From Syntrophomonadaceae bacterium (GTDB taxonomy: Bacteria > Bacillota > Syntrophomonadia > Syntrophomonadales > DTU052), in assembly GCA_012728655.1 (NCBI GenBank), contig JAAYEQ010000025.1, forward strand, positions 62,001 through 126,000: DNA of 64,000 bases, given 5' to 3'. The translations under genes and the position numbers were made by a program. The notes below the pieces were generated by a model. It saw only the letters and a program-made list of their open reading frames with translations, was not told the origin of the DNA and did no database searches. This document shows, one piece after another, positions 1-9,137 of this stretch; position 1 is the first letter of the stretch, and each line of letters starts with the position of its first letter.

Positions 1-818
1 TCCGGGGGTATGCTTAAATAGTCGGAGGAAAAAGTCCCGACAAAAGCGGTGGGATACTCCACCAGGAAGGTTACCTCTTCCAGGAGTTCATCATCCTCCA
101 GCACCGTTCCCCCCTGGTTCTCAGCTTCCCTTCTCACCTGTTCCCAGATCCACTCCCGGCGTTCCTGGACGTCAACTATGACGTAAGCCTGGCGCAGTTT
201 TTCGATATACTCGTTAATTCCTCCAACCTTTATGGCCTCGGGATGAAGAAAGCGGTGACCGTAGGTTAGGTCTCCGGATTTTACGTTTTCAATTTCCAGC
301 GGTATCACTTCACCGCCGAAAATAGCCACTATCCAGCGTATAGGCCTTATGAACCGAAGTTCGGAATACCCCCAACGCATGGAACGGGAAAACGGCATCC
401 CGGTAATGATCCGGCGCAGCACCTCCGGCAGGACCTGAATAGTCGCCTGCCCCTCTTCTCTTATGGAAGCAAAGATGTATTTGTGTCCCCCCACTTCCCG
501 GGTGACCAGTTCGTCCAGGGAAACTCCCTGGCTCCGGGCAAAACCCTCAACTGCTTTGGTCGGTCGGCCTTCAGCGTCAAAAGCCTTGTCGGCCCTGGGA
601 CCTCTTACCTCGCGCACGGACTCCGCCTGTTTCTCCGCCAGCCCCTCCACCATCAGGGTCAGACGCCGGGGCGTGCACCCGATGCGCAGGTTGTCATATG
701 ATAACCGGGCTGCACTCAGCTCCGATTCCGCCAGCTTCCTTAAATCATCGATTGCTTCCGGCAAAAGCAAAGCCGGCATTTCCTCGGTTCCGATTTCCAG
801 CAGCATCTCTTTACTCAT
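1..818 (-). CDS. glyS: Glycyl-tRNA synthetase beta subunit (3' part cut by window edge)
   Basis: This is the N-terminal ~272 residues of the beta subunit of the bacterial (alpha2beta2-type) glycyl-tRNA synthetase, which charges tRNA-Gly in the cytoplasm. The translation opens with a typical [16 protein letters not shown] start and continues with the family's RPIRWI and YGHRF segments. The ATG at 818 overlaps the glyQ stop by 8 bases (ATGAGTAA), so the two subunits are translationally coupled and share the T-box leader upstream of glyQ. The gene runs off the left edge, so the C-terminal anticodon-binding part is not visible. Identity is near certain. Confidence 0.95.
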   Translation of the reverse strand, partial: MSKEMLLEIGTEEMPALLLPEAIDDLRKLAESELSAARLSYDNLRIGCTPRRLTLMVEGLAEKQAESVREVRGPRADKAFDAEGRPTKAVEGFARSQGVSLDELVTREVGGHKYIFASIREEGQATIQVLPEVLRRIITGMPFSRSMRWGYSELRFIRPIRWIVAIFGGEVIPLEIENVKSGDLTYGHRFLHPEAIKVGGINEYIEKLRQAYVIVDVQERREWIWEQVRREAENQGGTVLEDDELLEEVTFLVEYPTAFVGTFSSDYLSIPP

Positions 819-1737
819 CGATTTTCCCCCCTTTATCCAATCCCAGCCGTTCTCTCTGCGCCGCATCCTTCAGCAGGGGATAACCCAACCGCTCACGCTG
901 GGCCAGATATTCCTTGGCAACGGAGCGGGCCAGGTTGCGAATCCGTCCGATATAGGCGGTTCTCTCGGTAACGCTGATGGCTCCCCGTGCATCCAGGAGA
1001 TTGAACAGGTGGGAGCACTTCAATACATAGTCGTATGCCGGTTGCACCAATCGCTTTTCCAGTACCCGCAGGGCCTCCCGTTCGCTTAGTTGGAACATGG
1101 TCAAGAGGGTCTCAATATCGGCCACATTGAAGTTGTAGTGGGAGTAGTCTACCTCACCCTGGTGGTGGATATCACCGTAAGTTATCCCATCAATCCACTC
1201 GATGTCGAAAACGCTCTCCTTGTTTTGGATATACATGGCCAGTCTTTCAATTCCATAAGTTATTTCCGCACACACGGGGTAACAATCAAACCCTCCGCAC
1301 TGCTGGAAGTAGGTGAACTGGGTCACCTCCATCCCGTCCAGCCATACCTCCCAGCCCAGGCCCCAGGCCCCAAGGGTGGGAGATTCCCAGTTGTCCTCCA
1401 CCAGCCTGATATCGTGCTTTTCCGGTTCAATCCCCAACCGGCGCAGGCTGTCCAGGTACAGTTCCAGCACATCATCCGGTGACGGTTTCAGGATCACCTG
1501 ATACTGGTAGTAGTGCTGCAGGCGATTGGGGTTCTCCCCATAACGGCCGTCGGTCGGACGCCGCGACGGTTCGACATAGGCCACGTTCCAGGGTTCGGGA
1601 CCCAAAGCGCGCAGGAAAGTCGCTGGATTCATAGTTCCCGCACCTTTTTCCACATCATAGGGCTGCTGAATTATACACCCCTTCTCGCTCCAGTATTTTT
1701 CCAGGGTTAGAATTACATCTTGAAATGTTAACGCCAA
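811..1737 (-). CDS. glyQ: Glycyl-tRNA synthetase alpha subunit
   Basis: Catalytic alpha subunit of the two-subunit glycyl-tRNA synthetase, 308 residues, the usual family length. The family signature region near the N-terminus ([20 protein letters not shown], and [20 protein letters not shown]) is intact. The open frame continues upstream to 1986, but that extension is T-box RNA, not protein. I place the start at the TTG at 1737, six bases after a strong Shine-Dalgarno sequence (GAGGGAGG), giving [20 protein letters not shown], which matches where family members begin. It lies upstream of and overlaps glyS. Expression is controlled by the glycine T-box immediately upstream. Confidence 0.96.
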   Translation of the reverse strand: MALTFQDVILTLEKYWSEKGCIIQQPYDVEKGAGTMNPATFLRALGPEPWNVAYVEPSRRPTDGRYGENPNRLQHYYQYQVILKPSPDDVLELYLDSLRRLGIEPEKHDIRLVEDNWESPTLGAWGLGWEVWLDGMEVTQFTYFQQCGGFDCYPVCAEITYGIERLAMYIQNKESVFDIEWIDGITYGDIHHQGEVDYSHYNFNVADIETLLTMFQLSEREALRVLEKRLVQPAYDYVLKCSHLFNLLDARGAISVTERTAYIGRIRNLARSVAKEYLAQRERLGYPLLKDAAQRERLGLDKGGKIDE

Positions 1738-1822
1738 TTCGATTCCTCCCTCGAAAAAATATAAGAAATAAGGTTGTTCCCCGGTTGAGACGCCGCCCGG
1801 CTTATTATTAATTAATTGTTCC

Positions 1823-2052
1823 CCATAACAAATAAGCTCGTTCCCGTAGCAGGGACGAGCTTGGCCCGCGGTTCCACCCTGATTGGCGTAACGCCCTCTC
1901 TTTAACCGGGTTTTACTAACCTTTTCAGGCTTTCCTCCCGCTGCTCCAGAGTGCCTTTCAGCCTGGTCCTTCTGCCGGGTTTCCACCCCTCCCGGCTCTC
2001 TGCAAGAAGGTATTCCACGCCTACTCTCTCTTTCATCACAGGTATGAATTTT
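1823..2052 (-). promoter_or_regulatory. Glycine T-box riboswitch upstream of glyQS
   Basis: The leader RNA carries the conserved T-box sequence AGGGTGGAACCGCGG (1866–1880 on the minus strand) and a downstream terminator hairpin (arms 1834–1844 and 1851–1862, followed by a T-rich run). In stem I the context GAAA-GGC-A places a GGC glycine specifier codon at 1953–1955, matching the position in known glyQS leaders. Uncharged tRNA-Gly would stabilise the antiterminator and allow glyQS transcription. The specifier and T-box are seen directly; the folding is inferred from the family. Confidence 0.93.
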
Positions 2053-2058
2053 AGTTAA

Positions 2059-2088
2059 AGTTTAGCAACCGCGAAGATTAATTGTCAA
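2059..2088 (-). promoter_or_regulatory. Sigma-A type promoter of the glyQS T-box transcript
   Basis: TTGACA (2083–2088) and TAAACT (2059–2064) on the minus strand are separated by 18 bases. The predicted start near 2052 lies just before T-box stem I. It overlaps the spurious reading frame in this gap, which argues against that frame being a gene. Confidence 0.7.
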
Positions 2089-2179
2089 TCGCCCCATACC
2101 CCCCGATACTTTCGCCGGCTTGCAGTATGAGCGACATTGTGACGAGCCGTTTCATCCCCCGGCGAAGTCTTTCTGAGTC

Positions 2180-2335
2180 CAGGGCGTGACTGTTTCGCCA
2201 CGGATGGCGAAACACCGGCACCGCGGCATGGAGGCCGCATATGCCGGCTGTCCCGCCCAAAGAAAGACGAGCTGCGGGGATGTAGGCGAGGAACTCAGGA
2301 GCGAGCCGCCTGCCGGCGAAGGTGCTTACCACGCA
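2180..2335. repeat. Nested palindromic element in the glyQ–recO gap
   Basis: Between the glyQ promoter and recO there is no convincing gene. The stretch contains back-to-back inverted repeats: TTTCGCCA/TGGCGAAA around 2189–2209, and a nested CCGGC…GCGGC/GCCGC…GCCGG structure around 2216–2248. This GC-rich, multiply palindromic character is typical of short dispersed intergenic elements in clostridial genomes. Only one copy is present in the window, so repeat status is inferred from structure. Confidence 0.4.
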
Positions 2336-2352
2336 CAACGGCTGCCGTCCCT

Positions 2353-3090
2353 TCACGACTTTTTGATGGTTCTCATGACCTCTTTAAGGTTCAGCTTCTT
2401 TTCCAGATAGAACTCCAGGTAATCCTCCATTACCTTCTCCATCTGCTCCAACACCGCGGGAGATAGACGCAGGCGGGGAATTATCCTCAGCCCGCTTTGC
2501 TGCAGGGTGCGCAGCGCGGCCAGGGTGGCGGGCATTACTCGTTTACCCCCAATTCTCGGGGCACAATCACTGCAGAGGGCGCCTCCGCTGCTGGGGCTGA
2601 AGTAGTACAGACGGTCGGTCCGCCGGCAGTTACAGCACCCGTCAAGCACGGGCGCGAAACCGACGAGTCCGAGTTGCTTTATCTCAAAAAACCGCAGGTA
2701 TATTGAAGATTTCGGATTACCCTCCATATAACGCAAGACCTGGAGAGCAAGATCGAGCAGTGGTGGATTCGGGTCCCGCTCCACCGTACTTTTGTCCAGC
2801 AGCTCCAGGATGTATATGGCCTGCAGGGTCTTATCCAGGTCTTCACGGATATTGCCGAAGAATTCATTAATCCGTCCCTGGGTAATCAGGTACATCTCCC
2901 CGGAACGGGTAATAAAAAACTGGGAGTAGCAGAAAGGCTGCACCAGTCCGCGCAGCGTGCTCTGGGGTTTTTTTACCCCTTTGGCCACTACCGGTATCTT
3001 GCCCAACTCCCGTGAAAAAATGGTAAGAATCTGGTCAGTCTCTTTGAAATCAAATGATTTCAGTACCAGGGCATCCGTGCGCTGATACAT
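2353..3090 (-). CDS. recO: DNA repair protein RecO
   Basis: RecO (245 residues) works with RecF and RecR to load RecA onto SSB-coated single-stranded DNA in recombinational repair. The N-terminal OB-fold segment (ALVLKSFDFKETDQILTIFS) and the C-terminal helical domain with a four-cysteine zinc site (Cys152/153, Cys155, Cys173, Cys176) are visible. The ATG at 3090 is preceded by GGAGG. The start lies inside the last 31 bases of the upstream gene, so the two are co-transcribed. It follows the usual Firmicutes order era–recO–glyQS, with deoC and an unknown gene inserted. Confidence 0.93.
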   Translation of the reverse strand: MYQRTDALVLKSFDFKETDQILTIFSRELGKIPVVAKGVKKPQSTLRGLVQPFCYSQFFITRSGEMYLITQGRINEFFGNIREDLDKTLQAIYILELLDKSTVERDPNPPLLDLALQVLRYMEGNPKSSIYLRFFEIKQLGLVGFAPVLDGCCNCRRTDRLYYFSPSSGGALCSDCAPRIGGKRVMPATLAALRTLQQSGLRIIPRLRLSPAVLEQMEKVMEDYLEFYLEKKLNLKEVMRTIKKS

Positions 3091-4070
3091 CTCATGCCTC
3101 CCCGGACTATAATACCGGCTACATGCAGAGGCTCATTGGCCAACTTCACCTGCAGCCCTGACCGTTTGAGTTTTTGTATGACCTCTTGCGCCTGTTCCGG
3201 GCTGACCAGGTCGTAATTGAACGCCAGGTATACGCGCTTGACGCCGTCGGCAGCGGCGGACTCCAGCCAACCCCAGTTCATTTTCCGGACATGATCAACA
3301 TACAGGAATGATGCCTCTCCGTACCTGGTGCAGCGGGATCCCAGAACTTCCCCCTCCGGGTGATGCCTTACGTCCCCGGTCGCCGCTGCCGCCAGGGCTC
3401 TCATGACAATCCGGTTCATGGAGGCGGTGGTTTTTACCAGTCCCCAGCGGGGCACGGCCACCACCGGGCATTCAATCTGCTCGCGCTCAAGTATCGCCGA
3501 CAGGTCTTCAACCCGCATGGCATCCCGGGTATGACCGTGGGCGATATAGCCCATGGTTACGGGTACGACCAGCAGGTCCGGCTGTAAACCCAGGGTGGGC
3601 AAGTGATGGCCGCCATCAAAAACCACCACCCGCAGAACCCCGGCGGTGAGCTTTTCCAAACCGCCCCACCCCCGGGCGGTGGAGTGCCAGGCATCCATTC
3701 CCGAACTCTCCACCACCACCTTAATCCGTTTTTCCAGACACCCGCTTACTATGGCCTCATAATCCGAAGCATCCGGGGTTACCGCCAGTACCGCCAACGC
3801 TTCCGGTTTCGGTTTATAATGCGGCAGTTCTCGCCAGTTCAGTCCGGTCCATTTGCCCTCCGCCAACTGTTTTCGGTTTTTCGCGGTCAGAATTCCGTCC
3901 CGCAAACCTCCTTGATGGATAACTTCCAGCGGTGCCAAATCGGCAACGGCCGCACCGTAACCATTCACCATCGCGGCCATCAGCGGAGTGCGATAAGAAA
4001 TATAACCATCGACGACCAGTGTTATGGAGGCGGCTGCCACCGTTATTGTAAGCAGGAGCAACCTCATCAT
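3060..4070 (-). CDS. Uncharacterised membrane-anchored protein of 336 residues
   Basis: I do not recognise this family. The protein begins with a hydrophobic segment (MMRLLLLTITVAAASITLVV) that looks like a signal anchor. The remainder is soluble, alpha/beta in character, and contains motifs such as VVVFDGGHHLPTLG, VVPVTMGYIAHGH and CPVVAVPRWG, spaced like a Rossmann-type nucleotide- or ligand-binding fold. It sits between deoC and recO and overlaps recO by 31 bases, so it is part of the era–recO operon. Two ATGs in tandem (4070, 4067) are possible starts. Coding is supported by length, the overlap and a position between conserved genes. The function is unknown. Confidence 0.75.
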   Translation of the reverse strand: MMRLLLLTITVAAASITLVVDGYISYRTPLMAAMVNGYGAAVADLAPLEVIHQGGLRDGILTAKNRKQLAEGKWTGLNWRELPHYKPKPEALAVLAVTPDASDYEAIVSGCLEKRIKVVVESSGMDAWHSTARGWGGLEKLTAGVLRVVVFDGGHHLPTLGLQPDLLVVPVTMGYIAHGHTRDAMRVEDLSAILEREQIECPVVAVPRWGLVKTTASMNRIVMRALAAAATGDVRHHPEGEVLGSRCTRYGEASFLYVDHVRKMNWGWLESAAADGVKRVYLAFNYDLVSPEQAQEVIQKLKRSGLQVKLANEPLHVAGIIVRGGMRCISARMPWY

Positions 4071-4191
4071 AACCCTAGTTATGCAATAAGGTTGGAGATT
4101 CTATTCCTCGCACGGAGGGCTTTACGGTTCAATCGTTTCAAGGTTTCCCAAATTCGTATGGCAGGTTGGGTTTTCTTTTCTGCTTGCCGTT

Positions 4192-4845
4192 TCAAATACT
4201 GTCTTTTAACAGGTTTCGGGCATTGCTTGCTCCCAAACGGTTGGCCCCGGCTTCAATGAGTTGGAGAGCAAACCGGTAATCCCTTATACCTCCCGAGGCC
4301 TTTATCTTTATGTCATCACCGACGAACCCTTTAATCAACCGCACATCCTCCAGGCTGACCCCCCTGGTGCTGAAGCCGGTGGAGGTCTTGATGTAATCCG
4401 CCCCCTCGTCTCGGGCTATGTAACAAACCTGCTCCAGTTCCTGCCGGGTCAGCAGAGCAGTTTCTACAATGACTTTGAGGATCGCTCCCGCATCCTCCAC
4501 CTTCCTTGCAACCTGGCGTATCTCATCCGCCACTATGGCCCACTCCCTGTCCTTAACCGCCCCGATATTGATCACCATATCAATCTCGCGGGCACCAATC
4601 TCCAGAACCCTTCCTGCCTCCCGGGCTTTGTCCTCGGGGCTCACCGCCCCCAAAGGAAAGGCGATTACGGTACAGGGTGCCACTTTGGAACCCAGCAAAG
4701 CTGATACGACCGTTTCCAGCCTTACCGGGTTTACACAAACCGCTGCGAAACTCAACTCTATGGCTTCGCGGCAAAGATTGACTATATCCTCCCGGGTAGC
4801 ATCCGCTTTCAACAGAGTAGAATCAATGACCGGTGCGATATTCAA
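4192..4845 (-). CDS. deoC: Deoxyribose-phosphate aldolase
   Basis: DeoC (217 residues) cleaves 2-deoxyribose 5-phosphate to glyceraldehyde 3-phosphate and acetaldehyde in deoxynucleoside catabolism. The TIM-barrel active site is complete: Asp89 in EIDMVINIGA, the Schiff-base lysine Lys153 in YIKTSTGF, and Lys182 in IKASGG. The ATG at 4845 lies 12 bases after the era stop and is preceded by AAGGAGGG. Position next to cdd (cytidine deaminase) and era fits a small nucleoside-salvage contribution to this operon. Confidence 0.95.
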   Translation of the reverse strand: MNIAPVIDSTLLKADATREDIVNLCREAIELSFAAVCVNPVRLETVVSALLGSKVAPCTVIAFPLGAVSPEDKAREAGRVLEIGAREIDMVINIGAVKDREWAIVADEIRQVARKVEDAGAILKVIVETALLTRQELEQVCYIARDEGADYIKTSTGFSTRGVSLEDVRLIKGFVGDDIKIKASGGIRDYRFALQLIEAGANRLGASNARNLLKDSI

Positions 4846-4857
4846 AAAGTACCCTCC

Positions 4858-5742
4858 TTAAAACCTGTATACCAAATTCTTGAGCTGGGTCTCGTTGTTT
4901 CTCCAATCCTTTTTGACTTTGACCCACAGCTCCAAATACACCTGGCTCCCCAGGAGATTCTCGATATCCTGCCGGGCCATCTGCCCAATCTTTTTAAGCA
5001 TGGAACCGTTCTTGCCGATAACAATTCCTTTCTGGGATTCTCTTTCCGTGTAGATGGTGGCCCGTACGTAAATTAAATGATTACGGGGTTCAAAATCCTC
5101 GATCTCCACGGCCAGTGAATGCGGTACTTCCTCCCTGGTGAGGTAGAGGGCTTTCTCTCTTATTAGCTCGGCGATGATAAAGCGTTCCGGCTGATCGGTA
5201 TACTCACCTTCGGGATAATACAGGGGACCTTCCGGCAGGTAGTCAAACAATGCATCCACCAACCGATCAAGGTTGCGGTTCATGGTCGCAGAAACCGGAA
5301 TCACTTCGGCAAATTTCATCTTGGTCCCCAACTGCTGGATCAGGTTCATAACCTGGCTCTCATCTACCAGGTCAATTTTATTGGGCACCAGGAAAACAGG
5401 GGGTTCAAGATTAATCAGGTTATTGATGATATAGTCCTCCCCCACACCCGGAGGCACGGACGCATCCACCACATACAGGATCAGGTCCACCTCCCGCAAA
5501 GCACGAGAGGTAATGTCCGCCATATATTCACCCAACCGGTGTTTGGGCTTGTGGATACCCGGCGTGTCGACAAAAATGATCTGTCCCCGTTCCGTGGTAT
5601 AAATCCCTTGTATCCGGTTGCGGGTTGTCTGTGGTTTATCCGAGACAATAGCCACTTTTCGGCCAATTATGCTGTTAAGCAGAGTGGACTTGCCGACATT
5701 GGGACGCCCGACTATACTGACAAACCCGGATTTGGTCGCCAT
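4858..5742 (-). CDS. era: GTPase Era
   Basis: Era (294 residues) is an essential GTPase that binds the 3' end of 16S rRNA and assists 30S assembly. The G motifs are clear: GRPNVGKST at 12–20, DTPG at 59–62, NKID at 121–124. The C-terminal third is a KH domain ending near the GKNGSMLKKIGQMAR segment. Its ATG follows directly on the cdd stop (TAAATG), so the genes are tightly coupled. The start and length match the family. Confidence 0.97.
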   Translation of the reverse strand: MATKSGFVSIVGRPNVGKSTLLNSIIGRKVAIVSDKPQTTRNRIQGIYTTERGQIIFVDTPGIHKPKHRLGEYMADITSRALREVDLILYVVDASVPPGVGEDYIINNLINLEPPVFLVPNKIDLVDESQVMNLIQQLGTKMKFAEVIPVSATMNRNLDRLVDALFDYLPEGPLYYPEGEYTDQPERFIIAELIREKALYLTREEVPHSLAVEIEDFEPRNHLIYVRATIYTERESQKGIVIGKNGSMLKKIGQMARQDIENLLGSQVYLELWVKVKKDWRNNETQLKNLVYRF

Positions 5743-6135
5743 TTAAGCCTCCCTTTGCCGCAGAGCAAAACTCTGGGGGAGTAGTTCCTTTAGTTCATAC
5801 TGTATCATCATGCCGGATTCAGAAGCGCAGATCACAACCAGATCGGGCGCAAATTCGGCTAAAACCTGTCGGCAGGCCCCGCAAGGAGTGATGATGTCCT
5901 CACCACCGGTTATCAAAAGCCTGGAAAATTGGCTGGAACCCTCTGATATGGCCTTAAAAACGGCCACCCTCTCTGCACATACCGTCAGTCCGAAAGAGGC
6001 ATTTTCCACATTGCATCCGGAAAAAACCCGGCCGCTCCTGTCCAACAGAGCCGCTCCGACTTTAAACCCGGAATACGGTGCATATGCATGTTCCCTGGCT
6101 TCCTGAGCAATTTTCATCAATTCAAGGTCTGTCAC
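5743..6135 (-). CDS. cdd: Cytidine deaminase
   Basis: Homotetrameric-type cytidine deaminase (130 residues) converting cytidine and deoxycytidine to uridine forms in pyrimidine salvage. The zinc site is complete: Cys53-Ala-Glu55 (TVCAERVAVF) and Cys85-x2-Cys88 (TPCGACRQ). The chosen GTG at 6135 overlaps the dgkA stop (GTGA) and gives an N-terminus (MTDLELMKIAQEAREHAYAP) that matches the family length. The internal ATG at 6117 is an alternative. It belongs to the ybeY–dgkA–cdd–era run common in Firmicutes. Confidence 0.95.
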   Translation of the reverse strand: MTDLELMKIAQEAREHAYAPYSGFKVGAALLDRSGRVFSGCNVENASFGLTVCAERVAVFKAISEGSSQFSRLLITGGEDIITPCGACRQVLAEFAPDLVVICASESGMMIQYELKELLPQSFALRQREA

Positions 6136-6509
6136 CGGGAAAATCCCTCCAACCAGTGTATTAACCGGGGGCCGAAGATCATTACCCCCACCGCCGCCGC
6201 ACCCAAGGCAGTAACCAGCACCGCCCCCGCACTCAAGTTCTTTGCCCGCCCCGCTGCTAAACTATACTGGGGGCTCAACAGATCGACTACCTCTTCCAGC
6301 GATGTGTTTACTATCTCCGCCGCCCAGACTACGGTGATGGTCAGAATGATCACCGACCACTCCACCCGGTTCAATCCCAGGAACAATCCCACGGCGACTA
6401 CCAGGATGGCGGCAATCAGGTGTATCTTCATATTACGCTGGGAAGCGAACGCATAAACTACACCGCTGGCAGCGTCATGCAGGCTGGCCCAAAAGCTTCG
6501 CGACTTCAT
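6132..6509 (-). CDS. dgkA: Diacylglycerol/undecaprenol kinase (DgkA family)
   Basis: Small integral-membrane kinase of 125 residues with three predicted membrane segments. In Gram-positive bacteria this family mainly phosphorylates undecaprenol to feed cell-wall lipid carrier. The signature AEIVNTSLEEVVDL sits after the second hydrophobic stretch and matches the family's E-x-x-N-[ST]-[AS]-x-E pattern. Its ATG overlaps the ybeY stop (ATGA). Assignment to undecaprenol rather than diacylglycerol is from family knowledge. Confidence 0.9.
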   Translation of the reverse strand: MKSRSFWASLHDAASGVVYAFASQRNMKIHLIAAILVVAVGLFLGLNRVEWSVIILTITVVWAAEIVNTSLEEVVDLLSPQYSLAAGRAKNLSAGAVLVTALGAAAVGVMIFGPRLIHWLEGFSR

Positions 6510-6976
6510 CGCTGCAGACCCAACCCTTCCATGAGCTTGTCTTCCATAGAACGCATCAAAGTCCGTTCATTCTCATCTTCATGATCATATCCCAAAAGAT
6601 GGAGCATCCCATGTACAGTCAGGTAGGCCAATTCTCTCTGCGGGGTGTGGCCGTACTCCTGCGCTTGGGCCAGGACTTTCTCCATACATATTACGATATC
6701 TCCCAGCATATTATCGGGTTCGGGGAGCTCATACTCGGGTTCATCCTCATGCTTTTCCATCATGGCAAAGGACAGGACGTCAGTTACCTTGTCCACCCCC
6801 CGATAAGCACAGTTCAATTCCTTTATCTCATCGGCATCCACAATGACCACGTTGACCTCACAATCCGGCTCCAGCCGGCACATCGTGCCTACCTGGTCAA
6901 CGGCCTTGCGGATGAGCTGTTCGAAACTTTCATCCCACTCACATGCGGTTTGCTGGTTAATTACCGCTACTTTCAT
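6506..6976 (-). CDS. ybeY: Endoribonuclease / rRNA maturation factor YbeY
   Basis: YbeY (156 residues) is a metal-dependent RNase involved in 16S rRNA 3'-end maturation and 70S quality control. The HGxLHLxGYDH metal-binding motif is intact (LTVHGMLHLLGYDHE) near the C-terminus. I prefer the ATG at 6976, with AAGGG six bases upstream, over the in-frame GTG two codons earlier (6982). The start lies inside the 3' end of pgpH, so the genes overlap. Placement directly after phoH and pgpH is conserved in Firmicutes. Confidence 0.94.
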   Translation of the reverse strand: MKVAVINQQTACEWDESFEQLIRKAVDQVGTMCRLEPDCEVNVVIVDADEIKELNCAYRGVDKVTDVLSFAMMEKHEDEPEYELPEPDNMLGDIVICMEKVLAQAQEYGHTPQRELAYLTVHGMLHLLGYDHEDENERTLMRSMEDKLMEGLGLQR

Positions 6977-9131
6977 CTTCACCCTTCCTCCCCTCGATTT
7001 CCTGCGCCAGTGTTTCCGGGTATTCGATGCGGCTGTGATAGATTCCGGTCAGGACCTTGGAAAAACTCTCGGCGATTATGTTCAGATCGCGGAAGGTAAG
7101 GTCGCATTCCTCCAACTGACCGTCATTTAGCCTTTCTTTTATTATCCGCCGCACCATACCCTCTATCCTGCCCGGCGTCGGATCTTGCAGGGAGCGAACC
7201 GCAGCCTCGACCGAGTCGGCCAGCATCACCAGAGCGACCTCCTTGCTCTGCGGTTTGGGGCCTTCGTAGCGGAAGGTCTCCTGATTCACATTGCCTTCCC
7301 GGTCCTCTTCCAGTGCCCGGCAGTAAAAGTACCTAACCAAGCTGTCTCCATGGTGCTGTTCGATGAACTCTATTATTTTCGGCGGCAGCCGTTTCTCACG
7401 CGCCAATTCCACTCCGTCCTTGATGTGCGAGGTAATAATGAGAGCGCTCAAACTGGGAGCGATTTTCTCGTGAGGGTTGTCGCTGCCCACCTGGTTTTCC
7501 ACAAAGAAGTAGGGTCGCTTTAGCTTGCCGATATCGTGGTAATAAGCCCCCACCCTGACCAGCAGCGGATGCGCTCCGATCCGCTCCGCGGCCGATTCGG
7601 CTAGATTGCCGACCATTATGCTGTGGTGATAGGTTCCGGGAGCTTCAACCAGCAGTCGCCTCAGCAGTTCCTGATTAGGATTTGACAATTCGAGCAGTTT
7701 TACCATACTGGTTACCGAGAATACGGTTTCCAGGTACGGCAGCAGTCCTATGGTCAGGATGGCTGATAAAAATCCGTTCAGGATGCCAAAAAAGATGCCG
7801 GTCAAAAGCATGGTTCCCGTCATGCCCGTATACAGCATCGACATGGCAAGAATCGTCAGGATATTAACCCCGGCAATATAAAGGCCGGACCTGGCCAGAT
7901 CGCCGGTTTGATTTAACCGGCTCACCCATAAAACCCCAACCGCACCGCTCACAAAAGCATTGGCTACAAATGGGACCGGGGTCCCCTGACTGAGCATCCC
8001 CACAAAAACAGCCGCCACAATGGTAAAGAGATAGGCAACCTGCGGGTTTATGAGTATTGCCACCAGCATGGAACCCGCCGATACCGGGATGAGGTAGCCA
8101 ACCAGGGCGTTGATCTCCGGCCGATCTCCGATTTGAAGAACCATTATCCCCTTGGCAATGGCCACGATCAACACAAATACCAACCCCAGCAGCATCATCA
8201 GCCGACCCTGCTTTAAAATATCGCGGTGATACAGCCTCAGGTAAGCAATGGACAACATGAACACTATCCCAACAAACATGGCCACCCCTCCCAGGGTCAC
8301 CCCCAGGCTGGCGGAACGCTGCACTCCGAGCTGCTTGAGAATGTCGATATGTTCCTGGGTAACCGGATCCCCTTCGCGGATTATCATCTGCCCCTGTTGA
8401 ATGGTCCGCTGCACCGGCAGAACCTGTTTCACGGCTTCTTCAATCGCGTCTTCAGTAGCGGCGGCGTCGTAGATCAGATTCGGTCTAAGGGCCTTGACGG
8501 TCATCACTTCCACCACACTCCGGGCCTGGGGCAGATAGGACAGCATCTTGGCCCGTTCCTTTACCTGACCGGTAATTGTGGGGAGTGCTTCTTCTGTAAT
8601 CGGCTGACTCATCAGGTGGTTGAGGGTAATCAATGTGCCCTCTTTAACACTTGCCATATCATCTTCACTGGCATCGGTCAGATAGGTTGCCAGTTCAGAG
8701 GCCTGATAACCTTCCAGGCTGTAGGTGTCAATAATGCCTGATACCAAAACCTGCAGTTGGTTTATCTTCTCCGTCCGGGTCAATCCCTCGTTTTGTCTGA
8801 TCTGGTTAACCTGAGCCAGAAAATCATTGACATCCTGCTCGGCTTTCGCCTGTGCCTCCCGATCCTCCCGGTATACCTTGCGCACCTGTTGGGCCGCTTT
8901 CTCCTGCAGTTCCTTGGTCCGAGCCTCATCGGTAATGATGGCGGTGCGAGGCGATCTAATGTTCCGCGGGCTGATCTGCCCCGGCTTAAGGTCCACCTGG
9001 GTCCCCATAAAGTTGCTGGAAATAATAAAGGTCACCAGAAGAAAAAAGCCCAAGTAAATGAAGACCTGGCGTCCCATACTGCTGAATATGGTTTTTCTCA
9101 GGTAATCTCGCAGAAAACCAAACGATATCAT
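6957..9131 (-). CDS. pgpH: 7TM-HD family cyclic-di-AMP phosphodiesterase (PgpH-like)
   Basis: This 724-residue membrane protein has the PgpH/YqfF architecture: one N-terminal membrane helix (about 20–40), an extracellular domain (about 45–270), seven membrane segments (about 280–470) and a cytoplasmic HD hydrolase domain (about 495–650). The HD residues are visible in GTYHHSIMVG and GAYYHDIGK. PgpH proteins hydrolyse c-di-AMP to pApA and so tune potassium and osmotic homeostasis. It lies between phoH and ybeY, as usual. The ATG at 9131 is six bases after the phoH stop. Confidence 0.93.
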   Translation of the reverse strand: MISFGFLRDYLRKTIFSSMGRQVFIYLGFFLLVTFIISSNFMGTQVDLKPGQISPRNIRSPRTAIITDEARTKELQEKAAQQVRKVYREDREAQAKAEQDVNDFLAQVNQIRQNEGLTRTEKINQLQVLVSGIIDTYSLEGYQASELATYLTDASEDDMASVKEGTLITLNHLMSQPITEEALPTITGQVKERAKMLSYLPQARSVVEVMTVKALRPNLIYDAAATEDAIEEAVKQVLPVQRTIQQGQMIIREGDPVTQEHIDILKQLGVQRSASLGVTLGGVAMFVGIVFMLSIAYLRLYHRDILKQGRLMMLLGLVFVLIVAIAKGIMVLQIGDRPEINALVGYLIPVSAGSMLVAILINPQVAYLFTIVAAVFVGMLSQGTPVPFVANAFVSGAVGVLWVSRLNQTGDLARSGLYIAGVNILTILAMSMLYTGMTGTMLLTGIFFGILNGFLSAILTIGLLPYLETVFSVTSMVKLLELSNPNQELLRRLLVEAPGTYHHSIMVGNLAESAAERIGAHPLLVRVGAYYHDIGKLKRPYFFVENQVGSDNPHEKIAPSLSALIITSHIKDGVELAREKRLPPKIIEFIEQHHGDSLVRYFYCRALEEDREGNVNQETFRYEGPKPQSKEVALVMLADSVEAAVRSLQDPTPGRIEGMVRRIIKERLNDGQLEECDLTFRDLNIIAESFSKVLTGIYHSRIEYPETLAQEIEGRKGEDESSGN

Positions 9132-9137
9132 GCGGAA

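Noticed and set aside
2078-2356. 92-codon minus-strand frame between glyQ and recO
   Set aside because: It overlaps the glyQ promoter and a multi-palindromic element, has low-complexity composition and no ribosome-binding site.
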